A program made the translations under genes and the position numbers. DNA of 64,000 nucleotides from Mycolicibacterium rhodesiae JS60 (GTDB lineage Bacteria > Actinomycetota > Actinomycetes > Mycobacteriales > Mycobacteriaceae). Shown here in pieces: positions 8,089-16,240 of the stretch. Position 1 is the stretch's first letter. Each line of letters begins with the position of its first letter. The DNA is taken from the NCBI GenBank assembly GCA_000230935.2, contig AGIQ01000012.1, positions 39,722 to 103,721 on the forward strand. The letters run 5' to 3'. The notes below the pieces were generated by a model. It did not search any database. It was not told the DNA's origin and saw nothing but the letters and a program-made list of their open reading frames with translations.

Positions 8089-9312
8089 ATGGATATCGAT
8101 CGCGTGCGGTCCGCGAAACAGGGCGGCCGGAATATTGCCGATGTGGAAACCTCTGCCTCCACAACTATTTCGCGACCATCGGCGATCGCCACCTCTTCGG
8201 GGAACAACACTCTTGTGTGTCTTCTCCGATTTGCGTGGGCGAACATCCGCCGCAGGCCCGAACGGTTTGTGCTGTCTGTCCTCGGCATCGCACTCGCCCT
8301 CACGTGCGTGACGGTGGTGCGCACCATCTCTTCGAGTTTCGCCATCACCGGTGCGGACTCGGTGACCGAGGTACTCGGTGGCGCCCAGCTATGGGCGGTT
8401 CCCTCCGCCGGAGTGCACTACGACAGCACGGTGCAGGCACTGGTTGCCGACGGGCCTGCACCGGCGATCGTCGCCCCCGGGGGGTGGCGTGCGATCAAGA
8501 CGGTGTCGGGTACCACCGACGTCAACGGCACTCGGGTGTCGTTGCGCGGTAGCGACGAAACACCGGACGGCCAAGCGGTTTTGGGCTCCGAGGTCGCTCA
8601 GCGGCTCGGCGTGCACGACGGCGACCGCATCGTCGTCGGCGGCCAGGCCCTCGGGGTGCGGGTGGGTGCCGGCGGCCAGTCGGTGACGGTGGCGACACCA
8701 CTTGCCGTATCGATCGTGGGTGACAACGGGTGGTGGACGGTGTTCGCGCCCGCGGGGCAGGAGAAGAGCCGCACCCTCGGCAGCACCTTTGGCGGTGCGG
8801 TCGGGCTGTCCTCGACCTCGGACCCCGCCGTCAGCCCGGATCCGGCCGGGCCGGGGTTGATCTACGACACGGTGGGCGGCAACGGTCCGCTGACCTTTGA
8901 TCAGAAGTACTCGGCCCTGTTCTCCGGCAAGGTCACCAGCTCGACCCTCGGGATCATCTCGATCATCGGCCTGGTGCTGGGCTTCATCATCGCGGTGTCG
9001 TCGTTCCTTGCGGCGGTGCAGGAGCGCAGGCGTGAGTTCGGCATCATGTCCAGCATCGGTCTGGCCGACGAGGTGCTCTACTTCTTCCTGGTGGAATCTG
9101 CCGTCGTCTTCGTGGCAGCCTATGTGCTGGGTGTGCTGACCGCGGGAATCGCTGTGTGGCTGGTGATTTCGGGGATTGCGACTCCGATCGCGTGGTTGCA
9201 GGCCGCCGGGATGGTGGTCGGCTTCCTGCCGGCGATGTCGATCGTGGGCGCGCTGATACCCGTACACAGGCTGCTGCAGAACCGTCCGGTCGACCTGCTC
9301 GGAGCCCGCTGA
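8089..9312 (+). CDS. FtsX-like (MacB-type) ABC permease, large subunit
   Basis: 407 residues. After a cytoplasmic N-terminus (about 1-60) there is TM1 (FVLSVLGIALALTCVTVV), a long extracytoplasmic domain (about 85-280) and three C-terminal TM segments with the FtsX signature ERRREFGIMSSIGLADEVLYFF. This is the MacB/LolCE fold, usually a mechanotransmitter that moves lipids, proteins or small molecules out rather than in. No convincing Shine-Dalgarno precedes the ATG; an internal start before FAWANIRRRPERF is possible. TGA overlaps the ATG of the next gene. Confidence 0.82.
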   Translation: MDIDRVRSAKQGGRNIADVETSASTTISRPSAIATSSGNNTLVCLLRFAWANIRRRPERFVLSVLGIALALTCVTVVRTISSSFAITGADSVTEVLGGAQLWAVPSAGVHYDSTVQALVADGPAPAIVAPGGWRAIKTVSGTTDVNGTRVSLRGSDETPDGQAVLGSEVAQRLGVHDGDRIVVGGQALGVRVGAGGQSVTVATPLAVSIVGDNGWWTVFAPAGQEKSRTLGSTFGGAVGLSSTSDPAVSPDPAGPGLIYDTVGGNGPLTFDQKYSALFSGKVTSSTLGIISIIGLVLGFIIAVSSFLAAVQERRREFGIMSSIGLADEVLYFFLVESAVVFVAAYVLGVLTAGIAVWLVISGIATPIAWLQAAGMVVGFLPAMSIVGALIPVHRLLQNRPVDLLGAR

Positions 9313-9878
9313 TGATCACATTCGGACTGTCCTACGGCTGGTTGTCGGCGCGGCGGCGCGTGCGCGAGATGGTCTTACCGATCGTGACCACCGCCACGGG
9401 TGCATTCCTCGTGGTCATCGTCTTCGGGATGTCGGCGGGCATCACGGCGCAATCGGCATCGCTGGGCCATGCCGCCGAAATCGGCCGCGCCGTCATCCTG
9501 ATCGCCATCACCGTGCTGCTGGTCGGTGTCGTCGAAGTCGCCGTCGCGACCACCCGCACGATCGCACACCGTACCCGCGAGCTCGGCGTGCTCGGGGCCA
9601 CCGGGGTCCCGCGCCCGCCCGTGATCGCCGCGCTGCTCGTCGAACCCGCGGTCACCGCCGTGCTCGGCGCAGTGGCCGGCGCCGTGCTGGCCGTCATCGC
9701 GGCCGTCATCTTCGGGGTGGCGGGCCTGGTCCCCACCGGAGTTTCGTCGGCCGGTCTGGGCCTCGGTGCGGCGATCGCCGTCGCCGTCAGCATCATCGCC
9801 GCCCTGGCCACCAGCATCGTGCCCACGTGGAACGCGGCGTCGCGTCCCCCCATCCGCTCCCTGTCGACCGGAGGTTAG
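9312..9878 (+). CDS. FtsX-like ABC permease, short subunit
   Basis: 188 residues, about half of a normal MacB permease: one N-terminal TM (IVTTATGAFLVVIVFG), a very short external loop, then three TM segments around the signature HRTRELGVLGATGV. The large extracytoplasmic domain is missing, so it probably pairs with the 407-residue subunit as an asymmetric heterodimer. The start ATG overlaps the previous stop (ATGA at 9309-9315 region), which fixes it; a longer open frame upstream is not credible. Its last codons carry GGAGG, the ribosome site of the ATPase gene. Confidence 0.8.
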   Translation: MITFGLSYGWLSARRRVREMVLPIVTTATGAFLVVIVFGMSAGITAQSASLGHAAEIGRAVILIAITVLLVGVVEVAVATTRTIAHRTRELGVLGATGVPRPPVIAALLVEPAVTAVLGAVAGAVLAVIAAVIFGVAGLVPTGVSSAGLGLGAAIAVAVSIIAALATSIVPTWNAASRPPIRSLSTGG

Positions 9879-9880
9879 AC

Positions 9881-10603
9881 ATGACCGCAGTCGAAGACGC
9901 CACACCCGACATCGCGGCGGCACCCAAGCCGTCGCCGGTGATCGAGATCAACGATGTGTGGAAGTTGCACAAGCTCGGCGACGAGGTCGTCAAGGCCCTG
10001 ATTGCCGCCGAATTGACCGTCATGCCGGGCGAATTCGTCTGCCTCATGGGGCCGAGTGGCAGCGGCAAGTCGACACTGCTGAACATCATCGGTGGGCTGG
10101 ACCGGCCGACTAAGGGGTCGGTGCTGATCGCCGGCCGCGACACCGCCAAGCTGACCGAGAGCCAGTTCGCCGCCCTGCGCCACGACACGATCGGGTTCAT
10201 CTTCCAGAGCTACAACCTGATCCCGTTCCTGTCGGCGGTCGAAAACGTGGAACTGCCACTGATGTTCGAGCCCTACGACCGCAAGTCGTTACGTCAGCGG
10301 GCGCTGGAGCTGCTCGACCTGGTCGGCCTCAGTCACCGCGTACATCACCAGCCGACCAAGATGTCGGGTGGTGAACAGCAGCGCACCGCGATCGCGCGCT
10401 CGCTGATCAGCAACCCGACGCTTGTCCTGGCCGACGAGCCGACGGCGAATCTCGACCACCGCACGGGGGAGACGGTGGTGCGCATGCTGCGCGACCTGTG
10501 TTCGACGCTCGGCGTCACGGTCGTAGCCAGCACCCACGATCCCACGGTGGCCGACGAAGCGAGCCGTGTCGTCCGGATGCGAGACGGACAAATCATCAAC
10601 TGA
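9881..10603 (+). CDS. ABC transporter ATPase (LolD/MacB type)
   Basis: 240-residue ATPase of the FtsX-type system. Walker A GPSGSGKSTLL, Q-loop FIFQSYNLIPFL, signature MSGGEQQRTAIARSL, Walker B LVLADEPTANLD and switch HD in ASTHDPTVAD are all intact. ATG at 9881 follows the GGAGG in the end of the upstream gene by a few bases; upstream in-frame extension overlaps that gene and is rejected. Followed after 25 bases by the APC permease gene, so the ABC genes and amine genes may form one transcript. Confidence 0.9.
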   Translation: MTAVEDATPDIAAAPKPSPVIEINDVWKLHKLGDEVVKALIAAELTVMPGEFVCLMGPSGSGKSTLLNIIGGLDRPTKGSVLIAGRDTAKLTESQFAALRHDTIGFIFQSYNLIPFLSAVENVELPLMFEPYDRKSLRQRALELLDLVGLSHRVHHQPTKMSGGEQQRTAIARSLISNPTLVLADEPTANLDHRTGETVVRMLRDLCSTLGVTVVASTHDPTVADEASRVVRMRDGQIIN

Positions 10604-10628
10604 TCCAACGGGATTGGGAGTAAAACGT

Positions 10629-12149
10629 ATGACGCAAGAACTCGAGGCGCCAGCGTCGGCTCAGCGCGACAAGCTTCTGACCACAGAGCTCGTCCCTGAG
10701 CAGATTCTGCCCAAGGTGATGACCACCTACGGTCTGGTTGCCACCTATGTCTTCATCATCTGCTGGCTGACCGGATCGTCGGTGATGGCGGCGGGTGGCT
10801 GGACCGCGATCCCGATGTGGGTCCTGGGCATCCTGACGTTCCTGATCCCGGCGGGTATGGCCGTCGCCGAGCTCGGCAACCTATGGCCGGGCCAAGGCGG
10901 TGTGTACATCTGGGCCACCCGCACCATGGGCGAGACGTGGGGCTTCGTCGGCGGCTATCTGTCGTGGATCCCGGTGATCCTCAATGCCGCATCCTCGCCG
11001 GCCATCATCCTGCAGTTCGTCTTGCTCGCCTTCCACGCCGAGCTCGGTCTGACACTCAGCATCATCATTCAGGTGGCCATCCTGTGGGGTGTGATCGGCT
11101 TGTCGCTGGCGAAACTCGCGGCCAACCAACGTGTTATGAACATCGTGTTCATCGTTTACGGGGCGCTGACCGCGGTCATCTTCGTCGCGGGCCTGACCTA
11201 TGCGATCAGGAACGGCTCGGGAACACCGTTCAGCATGCACGATGCGCTGGTACCCGACTTCGCCGGCGCGGGTTTCCTCTACGGCACCGTGTTGCTGTAC
11301 CTGCTGGGCGTCGAGACGCCGTACAACATGGGTGCGGAGTTCCTGTCGGTCCGTAAGAGCGGGCCGAAGATGGTGATCTGGGGTTCGGTGGCGCTTGTCG
11401 TGATCTACCTGCTGACCACGCTGGGCACGATGATGGTGCTCCCGTCGGATCAGATCGACCCGGTCACCGGCGTCATCGGCATGCTGGGTACCGCCGCACC
11501 CGCTGGAGTGATGGAAGTCTGCGCCATCGTGCTGGCGGGCATCGTGTTCGTGGCTTTGATGACTTATCAGGTGACCTACTCGCGACTGATCTTCGTCTCC
11601 GGCTTGGAGCGTCACCTGCCGCGGATCTTCACTCACCTCAACCCGCGGACGCGTAACCCGGTGACCGCCATCCTGATTCAGGGCGTGCTCTCCTCGCTGA
11701 TCCTGGTCGGGCTGTACTCGCAGAGCAGCATGGCCAACGTCACCGTCTTCCTGCAAGGTGGGTTGTCCACGGTCTGGCTGATCTCCGGGTTCTTCTTCCT
11801 GTTCCCGGTGGTGATCGCGCGCAAGAAGTACGCCGATCGTTATGCCGAAGAGAAGTTCTGGCGTATACCCGGCGGCATGGTCGGTGTCTGGATCGCGGTC
11901 ATCGTCGGCACGATCGGCACCATCGGCGGCGTCTACTACTCGTTCGCCAAGTCGTGGATCGCCGACGTGCCAGACAGCGAATGGATGGTGTGGACCGGTG
12001 GCATCTCGGCGGGCATGATCGCCCTCGGCGTTGTCGTGTACTTCTTCGGCCGCCGGTCGGCGCACAAGATGAACTCCGAAGACGCACTGGCGCACTTGGC
12101 CGTGCTGGATCTCAAGAAGTCCGAAACCACTAGCCCTGAGGCGGTTTAG
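10629..12149 (+). CDS. APC family permease, probable amine/amino-acid importer
   Basis: 506 residues with about 12 TM helices, starting MTQELEAPASAQRDKLL; GGGAG lies 10 bases before the ATG. Family features are TM1 helix break (YGLVATYVFIICWLTGSS), PAGMAVAELGNLWPGQGGVYIWATRTMGE in pieces, and a cytoplasmic C-terminus. The copper amine oxidase gene follows after six bases, so a primary amine is the likely cargo (inference). Upstream open frame is not used. Confidence 0.85.
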   Translation: MTQELEAPASAQRDKLLTTELVPEQILPKVMTTYGLVATYVFIICWLTGSSVMAAGGWTAIPMWVLGILTFLIPAGMAVAELGNLWPGQGGVYIWATRTMGETWGFVGGYLSWIPVILNAASSPAIILQFVLLAFHAELGLTLSIIIQVAILWGVIGLSLAKLAANQRVMNIVFIVYGALTAVIFVAGLTYAIRNGSGTPFSMHDALVPDFAGAGFLYGTVLLYLLGVETPYNMGAEFLSVRKSGPKMVIWGSVALVVIYLLTTLGTMMVLPSDQIDPVTGVIGMLGTAAPAGVMEVCAIVLAGIVFVALMTYQVTYSRLIFVSGLERHLPRIFTHLNPRTRNPVTAILIQGVLSSLILVGLYSQSSMANVTVFLQGGLSTVWLISGFFFLFPVVIARKKYADRYAEEKFWRIPGGMVGVWIAVIVGTIGTIGGVYYSFAKSWIADVPDSEWMVWTGGISAGMIALGVVVYFFGRRSAHKMNSEDALAHLAVLDLKKSETTSPEAV

Positions 12150-12155
12150 CTCACA

Positions 12156-14189
12156 ATGACGATGGACAGTACCGTGCTGACCACGGCGACTACCGACGAC
12201 CGTGCCTGTTATCCTCTCGACCCGCTGACCGGCGCCGAGATCGAGACAGCCGCCGCTGTCGTCAAGGACTCGGAGTATGCCACTCCGACATTGAAATTCG
12301 TGATGATCCAGCTCGCGGAGCCGGACAAGAACGCGCAGTTGACGTTCGAATCCATGTCCGACGTACCGCGGCGGGCGTTGATCACGATGTACGACGCAGC
12401 GGCAAAGTTGGTCTACGAGTCGGTCGTCGACATCGGTGCCCGAGTGGTGGAGTCCTGGAAGGCGATCCCGGGCCGCTTCCCGTCGTATCTGGTCGAGCAC
12501 ATGACCGGGGTGGAGGAGGTGGTCCGCGCCGACCCGCGTTGGCAGGAAGCGATGCGTAAGCGTGGCATCACCGACTTCGACCTGGCGATGATCGACCCAT
12601 GGCCCGCAGGCTATTACGGCGCGCAGGACCACTACGAGAACTCACCGCTGATCTGCCGGCCGCTGACGTTCATGCGCGCCGCGGCCTCAGAGCACGGTTA
12701 CGCCCGGCCGGTCGAAGGGGTGATCGTGACGTTCGACCTCGACGAGATGAAGGTGCTCGAGGTCGAGGATCACGGGGTGGTGCCGCTGCCGCCGAAAGCG
12801 GGTAACTACTCGGCGCAGTTCATGTTCGACGAGGACAACCGGCCGGCGTTCACGCAATTCCGCGACGATGTCAAGACCATCGACATCACCCAGCCGGACG
12901 GACCGAGCTTCACCGTCGACGGCTGGAAGGTCCAGTGGCAGAAGTGGTCCCTGCGGCTCGGTTTCAATCCGCGCGAGGGCATCACGATCCACGAGGTGAC
13001 CTACACCGACCGCGGTGAGACCCGCCCGATCCTGTATCGCGGTTCGCTCTCGGAAATGGTGGTGCCCTACGGGGACACGTCGCCGACCCATTGGAACAAG
13101 AACGTGTTCGATATGGGTGAAGTGGGCATGGGGTTCTCGGCCAACCCGTTGACACTGGGCTGTGACTGCCTGGGAGAGATCAAGTACTTCGACGGCACGG
13201 TCAACGATTCCGACGGCAATGCGGTGACGATCCCGAACGCCATCTGCATGCACGAGGAGGACTTCGGAATCTCGTGGAAGCACACCGATTTCCGCACCGG
13301 CGAGGTGGAAGTCCGGCGCTCGCGGCGGCTCGTCGTGTCGATGATCTGCACCGTGGGCAACTACGAGTACGGCTTCTTCTGGTACTTCTACAACGACGCG
13401 TCGATCGAGGTCGAGGTCAAGCTCTCCGGCGTGCTCACCACGGGTGCCATCGAAGAAGGGGAGTTGCCCCGCTGGGGCAAGCTGGTCGCGCCCGGCATCT
13501 ACGGCCCGAATCACCAGCACTTCTTCAACTTCCGTCTCGACATGAGCATCGACGGAGCGAAAAACAGCGTGTACGAGGTGGATTCGATTCCGGAGCCAGA
13601 TCCAGAACTGAACCCCCACAGGAATGCCTGGATCACCAGGGACACGTTGGTGGCATCGGAAGCCGAAGGTGCCAGGGATTGGAACTGGAACACCGGCCGG
13701 TACTGGAAGGTGACCAATCCGTCCAAGAAGAACGAACTCGGCAGCCCGGTGGCCTACAAGCTGGTGCCGCGCGAGATCGTTCCGGTGATGGTGCAGGAAG
13801 GTTCCTACATCTACGACCGGGCGAAGTTCGTCCAGCACAACCTGTGGGTGACCAAGTACGACCCGGCCGAGAAGTTCGCGGCGGGGGACTACATGTACCA
13901 GTCGCCGGATGCCCAGGGCCTGCCGGAGTTCGTCGCGGATGACGCTCCATTGGACGACACCGACGTGGTGCTCTGGTACACCCTGGGTGCTCACCACATC
14001 GTCCGTCCGGAGGACTGGCCGGTGATGCCGTGTGCTTACGTGGGATTCCATCTCAAGCCGATCGGGTTCTTCGACGGCAATCCGGCACTGGACCTGCCGC
14101 CGTCACGGCCCAAGGGTTGCCACGCCCATCACGGTGACATCGCCGGCGGCTGGCAGACCACTGAACACCACGAGATCCGCGTCGACTGA
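12156..14189 (+). CDS. Copper-containing primary amine oxidase
   Basis: 677 residues. Oxidises primary amines to aldehyde plus NH3 and H2O2 using a self-made topaquinone (TPQ). TPQ precursor is Tyr403 in TVGNYEYGFFWY (consensus N-Y-D/E-Y); the catalytic-base Asp is Asp319 in NVFDMGE; copper ligands are His453/His455 in NHQHFFNF and a His in GAHHIVRPEDWPVMP. A conserved Cys pair (GCDCLGE and ICMHEED) is present. No signal peptide, so probably cytosolic as in Arthrobacter enzymes (AGAO/tyramine-type). ATG at 12156 or 12162 are both possible. Translationally close to the permease; the transcript end lies at the hairpin 14202-14233. Confidence 0.93.
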   Translation: MTMDSTVLTTATTDDRACYPLDPLTGAEIETAAAVVKDSEYATPTLKFVMIQLAEPDKNAQLTFESMSDVPRRALITMYDAAAKLVYESVVDIGARVVESWKAIPGRFPSYLVEHMTGVEEVVRADPRWQEAMRKRGITDFDLAMIDPWPAGYYGAQDHYENSPLICRPLTFMRAAASEHGYARPVEGVIVTFDLDEMKVLEVEDHGVVPLPPKAGNYSAQFMFDEDNRPAFTQFRDDVKTIDITQPDGPSFTVDGWKVQWQKWSLRLGFNPREGITIHEVTYTDRGETRPILYRGSLSEMVVPYGDTSPTHWNKNVFDMGEVGMGFSANPLTLGCDCLGEIKYFDGTVNDSDGNAVTIPNAICMHEEDFGISWKHTDFRTGEVEVRRSRRLVVSMICTVGNYEYGFFWYFYNDASIEVEVKLSGVLTTGAIEEGELPRWGKLVAPGIYGPNHQHFFNFRLDMSIDGAKNSVYEVDSIPEPDPELNPHRNAWITRDTLVASEAEGARDWNWNTGRYWKVTNPSKKNELGSPVAYKLVPREIVPVMVQEGSYIYDRAKFVQHNLWVTKYDPAEKFAAGDYMYQSPDAQGLPEFVADDAPLDDTDVVLWYTLGAHHIVRPEDWPVMPCAYVGFHLKPIGFFDGNPALDLPPSRPKGCHAHHGDIAGGWQTTEHHEIRVD

Positions 14190-14609
14190 TCAGGACCCGA
14201 GAGCGGCGAGAATTCTGCGGAATTCTCGCCGCTGTTCGGCGCTCAGCTCCGCCATCAGCGTCTGTTCGGAGTCGCGCACCCCGGCGTCGGTGCGCTGCAG
14301 GAGTTCTACGCCGGCGCGGGTCAGCTTCGCCGGCAGTGAGCGTCCCGATTCCACACTGGCCGGGCGCGTCGCGAGGCCGCGTTCTTCGAGGCTGCGCAAC
14401 ACCATGTTCATCGCCTGCGGTGAGACCCCGGTGTCACGGGCCAGCTCGGCATTGGACCGGTCGGGAAACTTGGACAGGATCCGCATGCAGATGTACTGCG
14501 GGAACGACAGGCCCACCGGTTCGAGCGCGGTGGCGGTCACTTCGGCGCGCAGTGCGGAGGCCACCCGGTACAGCAAGTAGCCCAGGGGCTCGTCGTGGCC
14601 TGCGCTCAT
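14190..14609 (-). CDS. MarR family transcriptional regulator
   Basis: 139 residues with a winged helix-turn-helix: SFPQYICMRILSKF, SNAELARDTGVSPQAMNMVLRSLEERGLATR, then the basic wing and a dimerisation helix RREFRRILAALG. Start at 14609 follows directly from the protein homology; the much longer upstream frame crosses the divergent methyltransferase. Convergent with the amine oxidase; the last 12 codons are also one arm system of a 14-bp hairpin. It probably represses itself and the divergent methyltransferase through the two inverted repeats in the 46-base gap. Confidence 0.88.
   Translation of the reverse strand: MSAGHDEPLGYLLYRVASALRAEVTATALEPVGLSFPQYICMRILSKFPDRSNAELARDTGVSPQAMNMVLRSLEERGLATRPASVESGRSLPAKLTRAGVELLQRTDAGVRDSEQTLMAELSAEQRREFRRILAALGS
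14202..14233. terminator. Bidirectional hairpin inside the marR 3' end
   Basis: AGCGGCGAGAATTC (14202-14215) pairs over TGCG with GAATTCTCGCCGCT (14220-14233): 14 perfect base pairs. Positioned 13 bases after the amine oxidase stop and within the last codons of convergent marR. No U-run follows on either strand, so termination would be of the U-poor mycobacterial type. Confidence 0.6.
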
Positions 14610-14610
14610 G

Positions 14611-14643
14611 TCAATGATATTGACATATATCAACTCGATTGAT
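14611..14643. promoter_or_regulatory. Two inverted repeats, probable MarR operators
   Basis: TCAAT-GAT-ATTGA (14611-14623) and ATCAA-CTCGA-TTGAT (14629-14643) lie in the AT-rich divergent gap. TTGACA at 14620-14625 is a -35 candidate for the methyltransferase, with TATTGG 17 bases further; transcription would then start at or next to the ATG at 14656. On the minus strand TATCAT lies just before the marR ATG. Operator binding would block both. Confidence 0.55.
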
Positions 14644-14655
14644 ATTGGTGGAGGT

Positions 14656-15336
14656 ATGACCACACCGCAAGATCTTTTCGATTCGGCATACCGGCGTTCG
14701 GCTCCGGAATTCGAGGGCTTCCGGCCGCCGTGGAGCATCGACGAGCCACAGCCCGAAATCGCCGCGCTCATCGAACAAGGCAGATTCCACGGCGACGTCC
14801 TCGACGCCGGCTGCGGGGAGGCGGCGGTTTCGTTGTTCCTCGCCGAACGTGGCGTCACCACCGTCGGGCTCGATCTCTCGCCGACGGCCATCGAGTTCGC
14901 CCGCGCCGAAGCGGCCAAGCGCGGCCTGACCAATGCCAGCTTCGAGGTGGCCGACATCAGCGACTTCGGCGGCTACGACGGCCGGTTCGGCACGATCGTC
15001 GACTCGACGCTGTTCCATTCGATGCCGGTCGAGCTGCGCGACGGTTATCAGCGCTCGATCGTGCGGGCGGCCGCGCCGGGTGCGTCGTACTTCGTGCTGG
15101 TCTTCGACGCCGCAACCATGCCGGCCAACGGGCCCGCCCATCCGGTGACGGCCGACGAACTGCGCGCCGCCGTCGAGCCGTACTGGGTGATCGACGAGAT
15201 CCGTCCCGCGCGTATCCACGCCAACGTGCCCGAGGAATTGGCGTCGATGGCGGACTTCGCCGGCGGGGATCTGCGGGACGAGCCCAAGGGCCGCAAGTCC
15301 ATGCCGGCGTGGCTGCTGTCGGCTCACCTCGGCTGA
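14656..15336 (+). CDS. Class I SAM-dependent methyltransferase
   Basis: 226 residues. Rossmann motif VLDAGCGEAAVSLFLAE (about 47-63), acidic strand TTVGLDLSP, motif II FGTIVDSTLFHSMP. No domain reveals the substrate; the fold resembles thiopurine/small-molecule methyltransferases. ATG at 14656 follows GGTGGAGGT with almost no spacing, so the message may be leaderless. Divergent from marR and probably under its control, a common arrangement for detoxifying enzymes. Confidence 0.82.
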   Translation: MTTPQDLFDSAYRRSAPEFEGFRPPWSIDEPQPEIAALIEQGRFHGDVLDAGCGEAAVSLFLAERGVTTVGLDLSPTAIEFARAEAAKRGLTNASFEVADISDFGGYDGRFGTIVDSTLFHSMPVELRDGYQRSIVRAAAPGASYFVLVFDAATMPANGPAHPVTADELRAAVEPYWVIDEIRPARIHANVPEELASMADFAGGDLRDEPKGRKSMPAWLLSAHLG

Positions 15337-15430
15337 CTCGGAGGATGGCAGCCAAGCCCGGTGGATGTTCGCCGAGGCCTGCCGTGCAGCGGCAGCGCGG
15401 GTTTGGTGTGCCGCGTGAAAGGCCCGACTC

Positions 15431-16240
15431 TCAACCCGGTGGCCCACCCAGGTCGTCACGTCCCAGGGACATGAATCTCACCAGCGCGCGATTCACCAGA
15501 GGACTGGGTAAGACGGTGAGCGTAGCCGCAAGGACGCGGTTCAGGAGGCTGGTGTGTACGACGGTCTTTCCTTGGCGGACCGCTGCCACCCCGATGCGCG
15601 CTACCAATTCCGGTGACTGAACCATGAATTTCGGCATCTTTCCGACGATCGGCGCGATGGTGGGGCCGTCGAGGAACGCGGTGCGGGTGGTGAACGGGCA
15701 GATGACAGTGAATGTGACACCGCTGCGGGCATATTCGACGGCCAGTGTGTTCGTCATCCGGACCAGGAATGACTTCGCGCCGGCGTACAGCGAAATCCCG
15801 GGGAAGGCAGGCCAAAACGCACCGAGGGATGCGACGGTGAGGACGACGCCACTGCCACGCTCCAGCATTGCCGGTAAGAGGCGGTGGGTGAGTTCGGCGG
15901 GAGTCAGTGACATGAGTTGGACGAAGGCGCGTTGTGCGTCCCAGCCGTTGTCGAGGTAGCGGCCCTCGAGCGTGACGCCGGCGTTGTTGACGAGGTAGTC
16001 GATGTGCAGCTCGCGTGCGCGTATCTCGTCGATCAGCTTCGACGCGCCGTCGGGTTCGGAGAGGTCGCTGCGCAGCGGGACGACGTTCTGTCCGGTTGCC
16101 TGTTCGATGGCTGAGGCGTGTTCCTCGAGCATCGACAGTCGGCGGGCGGCGAGAACGAGGTCATATCCGTCTCGGGCGAGCAGCCAGGCGATTTCCAGGC
16201 CGATGCCTGACGATGCCCCGGTGATGAGTGCCGTTTTCAT
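15431..16240 (-). CDS. SDR family oxidoreductase
   Basis: 269 residues, NAD(P)-dependent short-chain dehydrogenase. Motifs: TGASSGIG nucleotide site (8-15), LVNNAG, catalytic Ser in LTVASLGAF, and YAGAK with Tyr and Lys; then VICPFTTRTAF. The start overlaps the upstream LLM stop as ATGA (16237-16240), the last gene of a four-gene coupled operon. The C-terminal part SLLNRVLAATLTVLPSPLVNRALVRF is hydrophobic and could bind membrane or lipid substrates. Confidence 0.88.
   Translation of the reverse strand: MKTALITGASSGIGLEIAWLLARDGYDLVLAARRLSMLEEHASAIEQATGQNVVPLRSDLSEPDGASKLIDEIRARELHIDYLVNNAGVTLEGRYLDNGWDAQRAFVQLMSLTPAELTHRLLPAMLERGSGVVLTVASLGAFWPAFPGISLYAGAKSFLVRMTNTLAVEYARSGVTFTVICPFTTRTAFLDGPTIAPIVGKMPKFMVQSPELVARIGVAAVRQGKTVVHTSLLNRVLAATLTVLPSPLVNRALVRFMSLGRDDLGGPPG

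Noticed and set aside
10881..12632. 583-codon open frame on the minus strand
   Set aside because: Antisense to the APC permease and amine oxidase; His/Asp-rich shadow.
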